Shown here in pieces: positions 45,679 through 53,638 of a stretch of 64,000 bases of DNA. The DNA is from an uncultured Rickettsiales bacterium (lineage in GTDB: Bacteria; Pseudomonadota; Alphaproteobacteria; Rickettsiales; UBA1997), in assembly GCA_944392135.1 (NCBI GenBank), contig CALXVQ010000008.1, positions 16,241 through 80,240 on the forward strand. Direction: 5' to 3'. The notes under the pieces were generated by a model. That model was not told where the DNA came from. It did not search any database and saw only the letters and a list, made by a program, of their open reading frames with translations. Made by a program: the position numbers and the translations under genes. Every line of letters starts with the position of its first letter. The first letter of the stretch is position 1.

Positions 45679-46746
45679 ATGCAACTTTTGATAGCTATAT
45701 TAACATTTTCATTCTTTTTTACTTCTCATAGTTTATATAAAAGTCTTGTAGGGCCATATGTTAGCAATATTTATTTAAGTATATTTTTATATATCATAAT
45801 TACATTAATAGGCCAATCTTTTTATTTATTATTTGATAAAAATATAAATCCATATATTGAATATGTACTATATATTGTGATTTTTACATTTTCTTTTATG
45901 TTTTTTTACTATTTAATTATTGATATAATAAGATTATTTTATTTAAAGAATAATCCACAATTATTAGATATAAAAGTTCTTATAATTGCAATATTATTAG
46001 GCATTTTTGGCTTTTTTAATAGATACAATATTAGAATTACAAAATATAACATAGATAGTAATAAAGATTTAAAATTAAAAATAATTTTCTTATCTGATTT
46101 ACATATTGGTGATACTGGTATAAATAAAATAATTTTAGAAAAAGCAGTTGAAAAAATTAATAAACAAAGCCCTGATATAGTTATTTTTGGTGGTGATATT
46201 ATAGAACGAAATTATAAAGCATTCACAGAAAATAATATTAATGAAATAATAAAAGGTATAAAAGCACAATATGGTGTTTATGGTGTTTTAGGAAATCATG
46301 ATTATTATGGGGGACAATCTACTCAAATAACAAAAACATTGCAAGAAGATGGAAATATTAATATTTTAAATGATAGATTGGTAAATTTTGATAAGTTTGT
46401 TTTGATAGGAAGAGAAGATATTGCAAAAACAAGATTTGGAGATAGAAGATTAGATATTGAAGAAATATTAACAGAACCAACTGATAAATATAAAATTGTT
46501 ATAGATCACAATCCACAAAATTTTAATGATAGTGTAGAAAATAATATTGATTTACAAGTTTCAGGACATACACATAATGGTCAATTCTTTCCATTTACAC
46601 TAATAGTGAAATTCTTTCATGAAAAAGCATATGGTGTGTTAAAGAAAGAAAATAGCACTCTAATTGTTTCATCAGGTTTAAGTACTTGGAGAATACCTAT
46701 TAAATTAGGAAGCAAGCCAGAAATTGTTGTGATAAACATTAATTAA
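45679..46746 (+). CDS. Membrane metallophosphoesterase
   Basis: Four hydrophobic segments occupy the first 120 residues. A calcineurin-like phosphoesterase domain follows with all metal motifs in order: SDLHIGD, FGGDII, LGNHDYYGG, and SGHTHNGQFFP near the end. This is the YkuE/YaeI-type arrangement; relatives hydrolyse lipids or act on nucleotides such as UDP-diacylglucosamine at the membrane. The substrate cannot be told here. The gene has its own AT-rich upstream region of 140 bp. A parS-like site follows 8 bases after the stop. Confidence 0.88.
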   Translation: MQLLIAILTFSFFFTSHSLYKSLVGPYVSNIYLSIFLYIIITLIGQSFYLLFDKNINPYIEYVLYIVIFTFSFMFFYYLIIDIIRLFYLKNNPQLLDIKVLIIAILLGIFGFFNRYNIRITKYNIDSNKDLKLKIIFLSDLHIGDTGINKIILEKAVEKINKQSPDIVIFGGDIIERNYKAFTENNINEIIKGIKAQYGVYGVLGNHDYYGGQSTQITKTLQEDGNINILNDRLVNFDKFVLIGREDIAKTRFGDRRLDIEEILTEPTDKYKIVIDHNPQNFNDSVENNIDLQVSGHTHNGQFFPFTLIVKFFHEKAYGVLKKENSTLIVSSGLSTWRIPIKLGSKPEIVVININ

Positions 46747-46754
46747 ATATTAAA

Positions 46755-46770
46755 TGTTTCACATGAAACA
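46755..46770 (+). promoter_or_regulatory. parS-like site 6
   Basis: TGTTTCACATGAAACA fills the 24-bp gap between two convergent stops. It is the rightmost copy in the window. Confidence 0.75.
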
Positions 46771-47307
46771 TTATCTAATTTTAATTAATTGATTATCTTG
46801 AATTTTAAAGACATTAGAAGCTTTATTACTTGGTTCTGTATTATTATTTAAAATTAAATCTATTTTACCATTAAATGTTTTTAATACTTCATTATATGTA
46901 AGACATTCTTTTTGTCCTGAAATATTAATACTTGTTGCAAAAACTGGTTTTTTATATTCTTTTAATAAATCAATAATAAATTTATTATCTGGTATTCTAA
47001 TTCCTATATATTCATTGGATATCAAGGAAAGATAATTTTTATCAATTTTTTCAAGAATTATTGTATTGTTTTGTAATTTATTTTCTATAAAATCATTAAT
47101 AAATTCATTGGTATAGCAAATATCTTTAATTTTATTTTTATCATCTAAAAATATTGACAATTTTTTATTTCTATCTCTATTTTTTAATTCATATAATTTA
47201 TTTACTGCAATAATAGATGTAGGATCGCCAATTACACCATAAATTGTATCTGTTGGTAAAGCTACTAGACCATTATTATTTAATACTTTAATTATTTCTT
47301 GAATCAT
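46771..47307 (-). CDS. Threonylcarbamoyl-AMP synthase (TsaC/Sua5/YrdC)
   Basis: The protein starts IIKVLNNNGLVALPTDTIYGV, the YrdC-family signature, then YELKNRDRNKKLSIFL with the Lys/Arg ATP-binding patch, and SINISGQ near the end. It makes threonylcarbamoyl adenylate for the universal t6A modification of ANN-reading tRNAs. At 178 residues it is the single-domain TsaC type without the Sua5 extension. It follows the EptA-like gene after 4 bases on the same strand. Confidence 0.92.
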   Translation of the reverse strand: MIQEIIKVLNNNGLVALPTDTIYGVIGDPTSIIAVNKLYELKNRDRNKKLSIFLDDKNKIKDICYTNEFINDFIENKLQNNTIILEKIDKNYLSLISNEYIGIRIPDNKFIIDLLKEYKKPVFATSINISGQKECLTYNEVLKTFNGKIDLILNNNTEPSNKASNVFKIQDNQLIKIR

Positions 47308-47311
47308 AAAA

Positions 47312-48949
47312 TTATTTCATACAATCATTAAAAATATCAAGATCAGCATTATAATATTGTGAATTAATTTTAAAAAGTCCTAACATTGAATGAAAAATAT
47401 TGTCTTGTGATAAATTACTATTAATTTTATTTTTTAAACATTGTTTGTCAATATTAAATGTATTAGCAAAATCATCATTTAACCATATAAAGAATGCAGG
47501 ATTTTTTTGATCTTTTGGTGCTGTATTAAATGGAGCACTATGCATAAATATACCATTTTCACCTAGTGATTGTCCATGATCTGACATAAAAATTAACATT
47601 GTATTATATTCATTGCCTAAATTATTTAGCCTATCTATAATTTCTTTTAATAAATAACTAGTGTAATATATACTATTATCATAAGCATTTATAATTTCTT
47701 GAACCGAACAATTATCAAGTTCACTATTACAAGCTGGTTTATATATTTCAAACTCTTTTGGATATCTTTTATAATACAATGGTCCGTGGCTTCCTCTTCC
47801 ATGTAAAACTATTAAATTATTTTTTTCTGTCAACCTGTTTAAGTCCATATCAAAGGCTTTTAATAATAAATCATCATAAATATTATTGCCAAAACTTTTA
47901 ACCAGTGAATGTTTTACCCTATCACATACCCCTTTACATTTTCCATTATTACTTCTCCATGAAACATCAAAACCAACTTTATCAAAAATATCTATTAAAC
48001 TTTCATATTTAAAGCTTTTTGCATAATTAAATTCTTTTCTTGGAAAATGCGAAAAGGTACAGGTAAGGCTTAAAGCTGTAAATGTTCCACAAGATTCAAA
48101 ATTTTTAAAGCTAATTATATCTTCTTTATAATCATCTAAAAATTTATTTGTATTTCTTTCATAACCATTTAATGAAAAATTTTTAGCTCTTGCAGATTCT
48201 CCCATGACAAATACAATAAGATTTTTTTTATTATTTTTATTATAATTACTTTCATTTATTGTAGCATCATCACTAATTGATATTAAATTTAAAGAATTTA
48301 TATAACTTTTAATTCTTAAAAAACAAAGTTCAAAGCTAGCCTCAATATAATTTATTGGAATTATATAACTTGTAATTCTTTGATTTTCTCTTACAAAAGT
48401 TAGTGTTTTTTCTGATAAATGGCAAGGTAATGTAATTAGAAATACGAATAAAACTGGTGCTAATGAAAATATTATTTTTTTTAACCAATAATGATTGGAA
48501 AAATCAATATTAATTTTTTTATAAAAAAATATGGCCGGTAATATACCAAGAAATATAATAAATGCAATAAATTCTAAATTAATAAATTCAATAGCTTCAT
48601 TATAATTTGTTTCTGTTGCATTAATAAACATATTAGCATCAAAAGCTATACCATATGTTATCATGAAATGAAAGATTGCAGAATTAGCTATTATAATGAA
48701 AGATAATATGATTTTATATGATTTTTTAAATATAAGTATAGCAAAAGCTGAAATTAATAAAATATAAGCAATTAAATATAATATAATGGTTATAAAAAAA
48801 TTGTGATAAAAATTATTAGTTTTTATAATAATTGGATAACCATAAACTATAATATTGAATAAACTAAATAAAATTATAAATTTAGTAAATGTAATATTAA
48901 TTTTTAAATTTTTAAAAATATTAAAATATTTTAATAATAGTTTTTGCAT
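47312..48949 (-). CDS. EptA-like phosphoethanolamine transferase
   Basis: Five membrane helices (residues 1-200) are followed by a periplasmic alkaline-phosphatase-fold domain. Motifs are VFVMGESARAKNFSLNGYERNT, the nucleophile Thr in ESCGTFTALSLTCTFS, VLHGRGSHGP and FMSDHGQSLGENGIFMHSAPF, all typical of EptA/MCR-like enzymes that add phosphoethanolamine to lipid A or core sugars. That change lowers negative surface charge. The ATG at 48949 (MQKLLLKYF) is preferred to a TTG 19 codons upstream. The exact acceptor is unknown. It is cotranscribed with tsaC. Confidence 0.88.
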   Translation of the reverse strand: MQKLLLKYFNIFKNLKINITFTKFIILFSLFNIIVYGYPIIIKTNNFYHNFFITIILYLIAYILLISAFAILIFKKSYKIILSFIIIANSAIFHFMITYGIAFDANMFINATETNYNEAIEFINLEFIAFIIFLGILPAIFFYKKINIDFSNHYWLKKIIFSLAPVLFVFLITLPCHLSEKTLTFVRENQRITSYIIPINYIEASFELCFLRIKSYINSLNLISISDDATINESNYNKNNKKNLIVFVMGESARAKNFSLNGYERNTNKFLDDYKEDIISFKNFESCGTFTALSLTCTFSHFPRKEFNYAKSFKYESLIDIFDKVGFDVSWRSNNGKCKGVCDRVKHSLVKSFGNNIYDDLLLKAFDMDLNRLTEKNNLIVLHGRGSHGPLYYKRYPKEFEIYKPACNSELDNCSVQEIINAYDNSIYYTSYLLKEIIDRLNNLGNEYNTMLIFMSDHGQSLGENGIFMHSAPFNTAPKDQKNPAFFIWLNDDFANTFNIDKQCLKNKINSNLSQDNIFHSMLGLFKINSQYYNADLDIFNDCMK

Positions 48950-49037
48950 ATTTTTGTGAAAAATAATGAGCTTTGCATATAATATAATTAAATGAAAAAA
49001 AATCAAGTAAAATAAGTGTATAAATACTACTTATTTC

Positions 49038-49065
49038 TTGACAAATAAAATTCATAATTTACTAT
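49038..49065 (+). promoter_or_regulatory. Promoter of rpmG
   Basis: TTGACA at 49038-49043 and TACTAT at 49060-49065 are separated by 16 bp, about 35 bp upstream of the rpmG ATG. The -35 box is perfect, the -10 box partial. Confidence 0.6.
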
Positions 49066-49099
49066 TAGAAAAAATTTTGATTAAAAATAAAGGCTAAAA

Positions 49100-49297
49100 A
49101 TGGCAAATAGTAAAACAGCAAAAAGAAAGAGACCAGCAATATTGTTTAAATTGGTTAGTACTGCTGGTACAGGTTATTTTTACTTAGCAAGAAGAAACCC
49201 TAAGAAAAGACCTAACAAGATGGAATTTAATAAATTTGATCCAGTTGTTAGAAAACATGTTCTTTTCAAAGAAGAAAAATTAGGTGGCGGTAAATAA
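49100..49297 (+). CDS. rpmG: Large ribosomal subunit protein bL33
   Basis: The 65-residue basic protein has the bL33 core: [47 protein letters not shown]. It lacks zinc-binding cysteines, as in the cysteine-free class of bL33 found in proteobacteria. A short Lys-rich N terminus (SKTAKRKRP) extends it by a few residues. It stands alone with a good promoter and a strong terminator. Confidence 0.96.
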   Translation: MANSKTAKRKRPAILFKLVSTAGTGYFYLARRNPKKRPNKMEFNKFDPVVRKHVLFKEEKLGGGK

Positions 49298-49320
49298 TAA
49301 TATAAAATTTCAATAATATC

Positions 49321-49358
49321 AATCAACAATTTTTATTAGAAAATTGTTGATTTTTTTT
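49321..49358 (+). terminator. Terminator of rpmG
   Basis: AATCAACAATTTT pairs with AAAATTGTTGATT around a 6-base loop and ends in a run of eight Ts: a textbook rho-independent terminator. Confidence 0.93.
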
Positions 49359-49408
49359 ATACTTTTTTTAAAATACATACTGGTAGTATAATTTATAGAA
49401 GTTTAGTA

Positions 49409-49831
49409 GTGAAGAAAAGGTATTTTAACAATATAGTTAAGAGTAGTAGAAAATTATTTTTTGTTTTATTTTGTGTTTTGTGTACAAGTTGTCTTCCTTT
49501 GACAAGCAACGGTTTTAAGAATATTCATACAAATTATTCTGCTGAACAAGTTATAGATGTTTTAGGTGAACCAGCAACACAAAATGAATTTTATAGCAAA
49601 AAATATATGGTATACTATGTACATGATAGTATATTTAGCTTATTTTTTAACTTAAATCAATTTCCATTTATTGGTTTTTATCCATTATTAAGAACTGGCA
49701 CAGAATATTGGGTTATTTTAGATAATAATAAAGTTGTCGGTTTTGGACCAGCAAAGAGATTTGGTAATAATATTCCTAAGGCATTAGATACAAAAAATGC
49801 ATATACACTAGACATAGTGGGAGGTAAGTAA
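49409..49831 (+). CDS. Lipoprotein of the SmpA/BamE-like fold
   Basis: A basic N terminus and hydrophobic segment (KLFFVLFCVLCTSC) end in a lipobox, so the product should be a lipoprotein. The mature domain reads NYSAEQVIDVLGEPATQNEFYSKKYMVYYV and ends EYWVILDNNKVVGFGPA, the pattern of the small SmpA/OmlA (BamE) fold in which VIDVLGxP follows the first helix. Whether it is BamE of the outer-membrane assembly machine is not certain. The start is GTG. recJ begins one base after its stop, as in an operon. Confidence 0.72.
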   Translation: MKKRYFNNIVKSSRKLFFVLFCVLCTSCLPLTSNGFKNIHTNYSAEQVIDVLGEPATQNEFYSKKYMVYYVHDSIFSLFFNLNQFPFIGFYPLLRTGTEYWVILDNNKVVGFGPAKRFGNNIPKALDTKNAYTLDIVGGK

Positions 49832-49832
49832 T

Positions 49833-51620
49833 ATGTACTTCTCAAATAAAAAATCATTTAAGAATTGTTTATGGAAAATAAATCAATATGATGAAAGAAA
49901 AGTATTAGCTATTTATCAAAAGTTTGGTTTTTCTGAAATATTATCTAGATTGCTAAATATTAGGGGTATTGAATTAGATGAAATTAATGATTTTATTAAT
50001 CCCACACTTAGAAAATATTTAACAGATCCTAATAAATTATTAGATATGAAGAAGGGTGTGGATATTGTGTATAATTCAATAATTAATAATGAAAAAATAT
50101 GTATTTTTGGTGATTATGATGTTGATGGTGTTTCCTCTTCTGCTTTGATGAAAAATTATTTTGATTTAATAGGTATAGATTCAATTATTTATATTCCTGA
50201 CAGAGTAAATGAGGGTTATGGTCCTAATAAAGAAGCATTTACAAAATTAAGGAAAGAAAATAAAATTGATTTAATTTTGACTGTTGATTGTGGTGTTTCT
50301 GCTTTTGAACCTTGCAAAATTGGAAAAGAATTAGGTTTAAAAATAGTTATAACAGATCATCATCTCGGTGATTCAAAATTGCCAGAAGCTGATGCCATTA
50401 TCAACCCTAATAGGTTAGATGAAATTACTGAATATAAGAATTTAGCTGGTGTTGGTGTGGGTTTTTTATTTTTAATTTCCCTTAATAGAAAATTAAGAGA
50501 AATGAACTTTTTTAAAAATAAAAAAATGAAAGAACCAGATTTATTGCAATTTCTTGACTTAGTTGCATTAGGTACAATATGTGATGTTGTGCCATTAACA
50601 GGACTTAATAGAGCTTTTGTAAGACAGGGTTTAAAGGTTATTCATAATAGAACCAATCCAGGTATTAAATCACTAATTAATATTTCGGAAATAGATGAAG
50701 AAATTAGTACTTATCATGTTGGTTTTATCTTAGGACCTAGAATTAATGCAACAGGTAGGGTTGGAGAGTCAGATTTATCTAGTAAATTATTATGTTTGAA
50801 AGATGATTTTGAAACATTACAAATAGCTAAACACTTAAATATTTATAATCAAGAGCGACAAGCAATAGAAAAAGTAGTATTACAAGAAGCTATTATAGAA
50901 ATAGAAAAAAAAGAATTATATAATGATAGTATTATATTTGTTGAAGGTGAATCATGGCATGAAGGAGTTATTGGTATTATTGCATCTAGAATTAAAGATA
51001 AGTTTGAAAAACCAACAGTAGTTATTTCAAAAATAAAAGATTATTATAGGGCATCTTGTAGATCAGTGCATGGTGTTGATATTGGTAGTGTAATATTAAA
51101 AGCGAAATTAAAAGGGTTAATTAAAGATGGTGGTGGGCATGCGATGGCTGGTGGTTTTAGTGTTGATGGTGATAAATTACAAGAATTAAAGCAATTCTTT
51201 ATTAATGAATTAAGTAATGATGTTGATAATTACTTAAACAATAAAGAAAGAGATGTTGATTTAGTTTTAGAATGTAAAAATTTATCTATTGATTTAGCTA
51301 ATGAAATAGATAAATTAGCTCCATTTGGTACTGGAAATCATAAACCTAAAATCATATTAAAAGATGTAGTTATTGTAAAAGCTGACATAGTTGGTAAAAA
51401 TCAAAATAATTTAAGATTAATAGTGTGTGATAATGACGCAGTAAATTTATCTCATGGACTTATAGCTATGTGTTTTAGAACTACAAAAGAAGACAAAATT
51501 TTTTCTATATTATCACAGAAAGGACAAAAAGTTAATTTATTAGGTGAATTGAATATAAATAGATGGCAAGGACAAGAAAATATTCAGTTTATTATTGAAG
51601 ATGTGTTGGTTAATGATTAA
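49833..51620 (+). CDS. recJ: Single-stranded-DNA-specific exonuclease RecJ
   Basis: RecJ degrades single-stranded DNA 5' to 3' in recombination and mismatch repair. DHH-family motifs are in order: FGDYDVDGVSSSALM, VDCGV, ITDHHLGDSKLPEADAIINPN, LGTICDVVPL, and the DHHA1 domain sequence GGGHAMAGGFSVD near 435. The C-terminal OB fold with FGTGNHKPK follows. Length (595) is normal. It works in the same pathway as RecF found on the left. Confidence 0.96.
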   Translation: MYFSNKKSFKNCLWKINQYDERKVLAIYQKFGFSEILSRLLNIRGIELDEINDFINPTLRKYLTDPNKLLDMKKGVDIVYNSIINNEKICIFGDYDVDGVSSSALMKNYFDLIGIDSIIYIPDRVNEGYGPNKEAFTKLRKENKIDLILTVDCGVSAFEPCKIGKELGLKIVITDHHLGDSKLPEADAIINPNRLDEITEYKNLAGVGVGFLFLISLNRKLREMNFFKNKKMKEPDLLQFLDLVALGTICDVVPLTGLNRAFVRQGLKVIHNRTNPGIKSLINISEIDEEISTYHVGFILGPRINATGRVGESDLSSKLLCLKDDFETLQIAKHLNIYNQERQAIEKVVLQEAIIEIEKKELYNDSIIFVEGESWHEGVIGIIASRIKDKFEKPTVVISKIKDYYRASCRSVHGVDIGSVILKAKLKGLIKDGGGHAMAGGFSVDGDKLQELKQFFINELSNDVDNYLNNKERDVDLVLECKNLSIDLANEIDKLAPFGTGNHKPKIILKDVVIVKADIVGKNQNNLRLIVCDNDAVNLSHGLIAMCFRTTKEDKIFSILSQKGQKVNLLGELNINRWQGQENIQFIIEDVLVND

Positions 51621-52553
51621 TTAAAATAAATAACCAACATTTAAAGAAAAGATAATTTGTGTACCATCTTGTTTATCAAATTCTTTTGAAAAGAACATAT
51701 TAGAATTTTTTACATAAAAATCTTTATATTTTGCTGTAAAACCAAACATAACTTGATATTGGAACCATTCTCGTTCAATATTTGTTTTATAACCACCTTT
51801 TACCTCATCTTCATCTAAAAATGTATCATAAAGTACAGCCATAGGCATTAATTCTAAAAATACATAATAAGAATTGCTATCATTTAATATTAAATCTTGT
51901 GGTGTTTCTGTAATTTTATTAGCTAGAAAATCATTTCCTAAATTCCAACCATATCTAAATTCTACTGATGGAATAATACTTGTGGTAGGAGTTCCTAAAT
52001 TTAATTCAAGTTTTGTAAAGATTTTCCAATCATACCGATGTGTATTAGTAGAAAAAATTTCCATATTTCTTTTTAAATGTAAAGAAAACAATATTTGATT
52101 GTCTATTTGATAGTCCCAACCCTGTGGTTCTGGACTTTTAATTATTGAGTGTATATCTTTCTGCACTTCTTCTGCTAATGAATTAGGACCAGTTGTTCCC
52201 AAAGACAAACCTATTGTATCCATTGTATTATCATAAAAAATATTTTTATTTAAGAAACCATATAAATAACCAGCATAAGGCCTATCATTAGGGTTGAAAC
52301 CTTTTTCTTCAATGCTATATGGAGTAAACATTTTTTGTCCTATACCAAAAGAATAAGAATATAATTTATTATTTTTTTCTTTATTATTGGTAGAGAAATA
52401 AAATTGTAAACCATTAGAATAATAACTATCTTTTCCATATACAGAATCATTTTCGTATGTAAATGATGCCATTTTTATAAAGCTATTTTCTTCTGCCAAT
52501 ACAAAACTTGTATTCAAAAGAAATATAATTAAACCAATTTTTAAATTTTTCAT
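51621..52553 (-). CDS. LpxR-type lipid A deacylase (DUF2219)
   Basis: A signal peptide (MKNLKIGLIIFLLNTSFVLA) is followed by SFTYENDSVYGKDSYYSNGLQF, the catalytic N-terminal pattern of LpxR, an outer-membrane beta barrel that removes 3'-acyloxyacyl groups from lipid A. FNPNDRPYAGYLYG is the other signature. The end (SLNVGYLF) is an aromatic outer-membrane terminus. The ATG at 52553 is chosen over an ATG 19 codons upstream within the preceding gene, because it gives a clean signal peptide. It forms an operon with the DUF3943 gene. Confidence 0.85.
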   Translation of the reverse strand: MKNLKIGLIIFLLNTSFVLAEENSFIKMASFTYENDSVYGKDSYYSNGLQFYFSTNNKEKNNKLYSYSFGIGQKMFTPYSIEEKGFNPNDRPYAGYLYGFLNKNIFYDNTMDTIGLSLGTTGPNSLAEEVQKDIHSIIKSPEPQGWDYQIDNQILFSLHLKRNMEIFSTNTHRYDWKIFTKLELNLGTPTTSIIPSVEFRYGWNLGNDFLANKITETPQDLILNDSNSYYVFLELMPMAVLYDTFLDEDEVKGGYKTNIEREWFQYQVMFGFTAKYKDFYVKNSNMFFSKEFDKQDGTQIIFSLNVGYLF

Positions 52554-52557
52554 ATTT

Positions 52558-53346
52558 TTAAAATTTATAACTAAAACTAATATTATAACCAAAAGCACCA
52601 TGACTATCAATTGTTGGGAAAGAATATAAGGCTATATCTTTATTTTCTGTTAAATCTTCTTTATCTTCTCTTAAAAAGAATTTTGTAACTTCTGTAATTG
52701 GATCCATTATAAATATTGTAATTTTTCCTAATGTTCTTGAACCTAATAATTGGTAGTCATTATTAATTATATGTCTTTTACTTAAATAAAATAATTCACC
52801 AAACATTGAACCAACAACTGGTGTAATAATTAAATCTTGTTTAGATGGCACTTCGGCAAAAGCTTCTACACCATATTCCCAGAAAAATGTGGATAAAATT
52901 GCAGAATATAAAAATGAATAAAAAACATTTGCACCAGCTGATCTAGCTGACATATAATAAACAGCTCCCCAATATGGATGTGTAACATAATTTAAAAAGA
53001 AGTCGTCTTCATCCATAACTGGCCCTTCTTTTACATTATCTTTCCATTTACTAAATATATTAGAAGCATCATCTTTATCCCAGTTTGTAAAGCTTTCTGG
53101 TAATAAATATAAAATTCCAGCACCAAGAACACTAGCACCAGCCATAACTAACATACTTGTTTTGATATAACTATATTCTATATTGTTATCAAAAGCATTG
53201 TAGGGTCTTGTATAAACACTCTCAATTATATGATCGGCTGTAAAATCTGTTTTATATGATAATTGAACTTGACTCTCAACAACATTATTAGCATTAGCTT
53301 GAAAAGTAATACATAATATAATAAACAACAATATAAATTTTTTCAT
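52558..53346 (-). CDS. DUF3943 outer membrane protein
   Basis: A signal peptide (MKKFILLFIILCITFQANA) precedes a domain with FLNYVTHPYWGAVYYMSARSAGANVFYSFLYSAILSTFFWEYGVEAFAEVPSKQDLIITPVVGSMFGE, the core of DUF3943. It ends in Phe (NISFSYKF), as outer-membrane proteins do. The function of the family is unknown. The ATG at 53346 is preferred to one 11 codons upstream. The LpxR gene follows after 4 bases; both products would lie in the outer membrane. The 292-bp gap to divergent adhE shows AT-rich sequence only. Confidence 0.78.
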   Translation of the reverse strand: MKKFILLFIILCITFQANANNVVESQVQLSYKTDFTADHIIESVYTRPYNAFDNNIEYSYIKTSMLVMAGASVLGAGILYLLPESFTNWDKDDASNIFSKWKDNVKEGPVMDEDDFFLNYVTHPYWGAVYYMSARSAGANVFYSFLYSAILSTFFWEYGVEAFAEVPSKQDLIITPVVGSMFGELFYLSKRHIINNDYQLLGSRTLGKITIFIMDPITEVTKFFLREDKEDLTENKDIALYSFPTIDSHGAFGYNISFSYKF

Positions 53347-53638
53347 AAAGAAAATGTAATAGCTCCAATTATTAAACATAATAAGAAAACTTTAATACAT
53401 AATATATATTTTTCAAGTTTTTAAATTATCAAATTAATTAATGCTATTTTTCAACTAAAAATTTATATAATTTGAATAAATAATAATAAAATGATGAAAT
53501 TTTATTTATTAAAGAATATAAATTATATTATAATTATAAAATAATATATCAATTTTAAGATTATTTAAAAAATATCTTTAATATTAAAATTTTTGTTATA
53601 ATAATAGAAATGTTAATAATAAAAAAAGGAGTATGAAT

